64,000 nt of DNA from Myxococcales bacterium (GTDB lineage: Bacteria > Myxococcota > Myxococcia > Myxococcales > Myxococcaceae). This document shows positions 63,868 to 64,000 of this stretch, piece after piece (position 1 is the stretch's first letter; each line of letters opens with the position of its first letter). The translations under genes and the position numbers were made by a program. The notes below the pieces were generated by a model. It saw nothing but the letters and a program-made list of their open reading frames with translations, did no database searches and had not been told where the DNA came from. The DNA is taken from contig JACPVI010000082.1 of NCBI GenBank assembly GCA_016191815.1, positions 35,434 through 99,433 of the forward strand. Direction: 5' to 3'.

Positions 63868-64000
63868 TCAGAACCGGAAGGACGCTCCGGGCGCGAGGAA
63901 GAAATAGAAGCGCTCGGTGTCCTCGGGCGCGGTGGCGAGGTAGTAGACGGGAACCTCGAGCCGGACCGAGAGCCGATCGAGCGCGGCGTACTCCACGCCC
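63868..64000 (-). CDS. 3' end of an outer-membrane-type protein, truncated by the window edge
   Basis: The last 43 codons read YAALDRLSVRLEVPVYYLAT and end FFLAPGASFRF. Alternating residues and a terminal aromatic (Phe) fit the last strands of an outer-membrane beta barrel. The rest lies outside the window. It is convergent with the DUF1015 gene, with 20 bases between stops. Confidence 0.5.
   Translation of the reverse strand, partial: GVEYAALDRLSVRLEVPVYYLATAPEDTERFYFFLAPGASFRF

Overview
The window is very GC-rich, with strongly G/C-biased third codon positions. It reads as a chromosomal segment of a myxobacterium or another member of the Myxococcota. Pointers are a Cys-rich lipoprotein, surface proteins ending in MYXO-CTERM-like anchors, a MopE-type repeat, two Ser/Thr kinases with C-terminal membrane segments, a PilZ protein, and many small lipoproteins. 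No rRNA, tRNA, CRISPR array, prophage or insertion sequence was seen.

Layout. 1-9.5 kb: a DUF697 fragment, a Cys-rich lipoprotein, a decayed nucleotidyltransferase/HEPN toxin-antitoxin pair, an EamA transporter with an internal deletion, rseP, glpD, a Nudix hydrolase and acs. 9.5-19 kb: PilZ, PGPGW, a zinc-ribbon protein, rnhB (unusual active-site loop), a lipoprotein, an M61 peptidase and a three-gene Fe(III)-type ABC transporter. 19-26.5 kb: a CxxCH/MopE/MYXO-CTERM protein, an MBL hydrolase, a CruF-like carotenoid enzyme, an intact MNT/HEPN pair, an rsmB-like methyltransferase, a peroxiredoxin and a purple-acid-phosphatase-like protein.

26.7-31.6 kb: a compact five-gene leftward operon of porin, VTC-domain polyphosphate polymerase, thymidylate-kinase-like protein with about nine C-terminal 27-28-residue repeats, DUF4956 membrane protein and lipoprotein. 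A CotH-family lipoprotein lies at 37.5-39 kb. Both the operon and cotH are preceded by a GGGAA-N6-TTCCC inverted repeat. This is my main candidate for a little-described system: a polyphosphate polymerase linked to a membrane protein, a nucleotide-kinase-like repeat protein and envelope proteins.

32-43 kb: a Ser/Thr kinase, a MoeB/rhodanese protein, a pteridine-reductase-like SDR, an IscA fragment, a thioesterase, an FmdB protein, CotH, a deoxynucleoside kinase, the tdh-kbl threonine degradation pair, and a gene-poor 600 bp stretch holding a frameshifted Phd antitoxin and two long palindromes. 43-51.7 kb: a multi-repeat carboxypeptidase-regulatory protein, boxB and boxC with divergent boxR (aerobic benzoyl-CoA degradation), an EcsC protein and a phytoene-desaturase-like oxidoreductase.

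51.8-61.1 kb: a second Ser/Thr kinase, an MshEN/zinc-ribbon/TPR protein, then a tightly overlapping operon for the ethylmalonyl-CoA pathway. It contains two single-domain MaoC proteins that look like separated halves of mesaconyl-CoA hydratase, an acyl-CoA dehydrogenase, a malyl-CoA-type lyase, the large subunit of a B12-dependent mutase, and an open reading frame that joins the B12-binding domain to crotonyl-CoA carboxylase/reductase. The end holds a lipoprotein, a zinc-ribbon membrane protein, a DUF1015 protein and the 3' end of an outer-membrane-type protein.

A recurrent theme is small-scale decay. It includes two frameshifts in simple repeats within antitoxin genes, an internal deletion, a truncated IscA gene and several tail-to-tail overlaps that look like lost stop codons.
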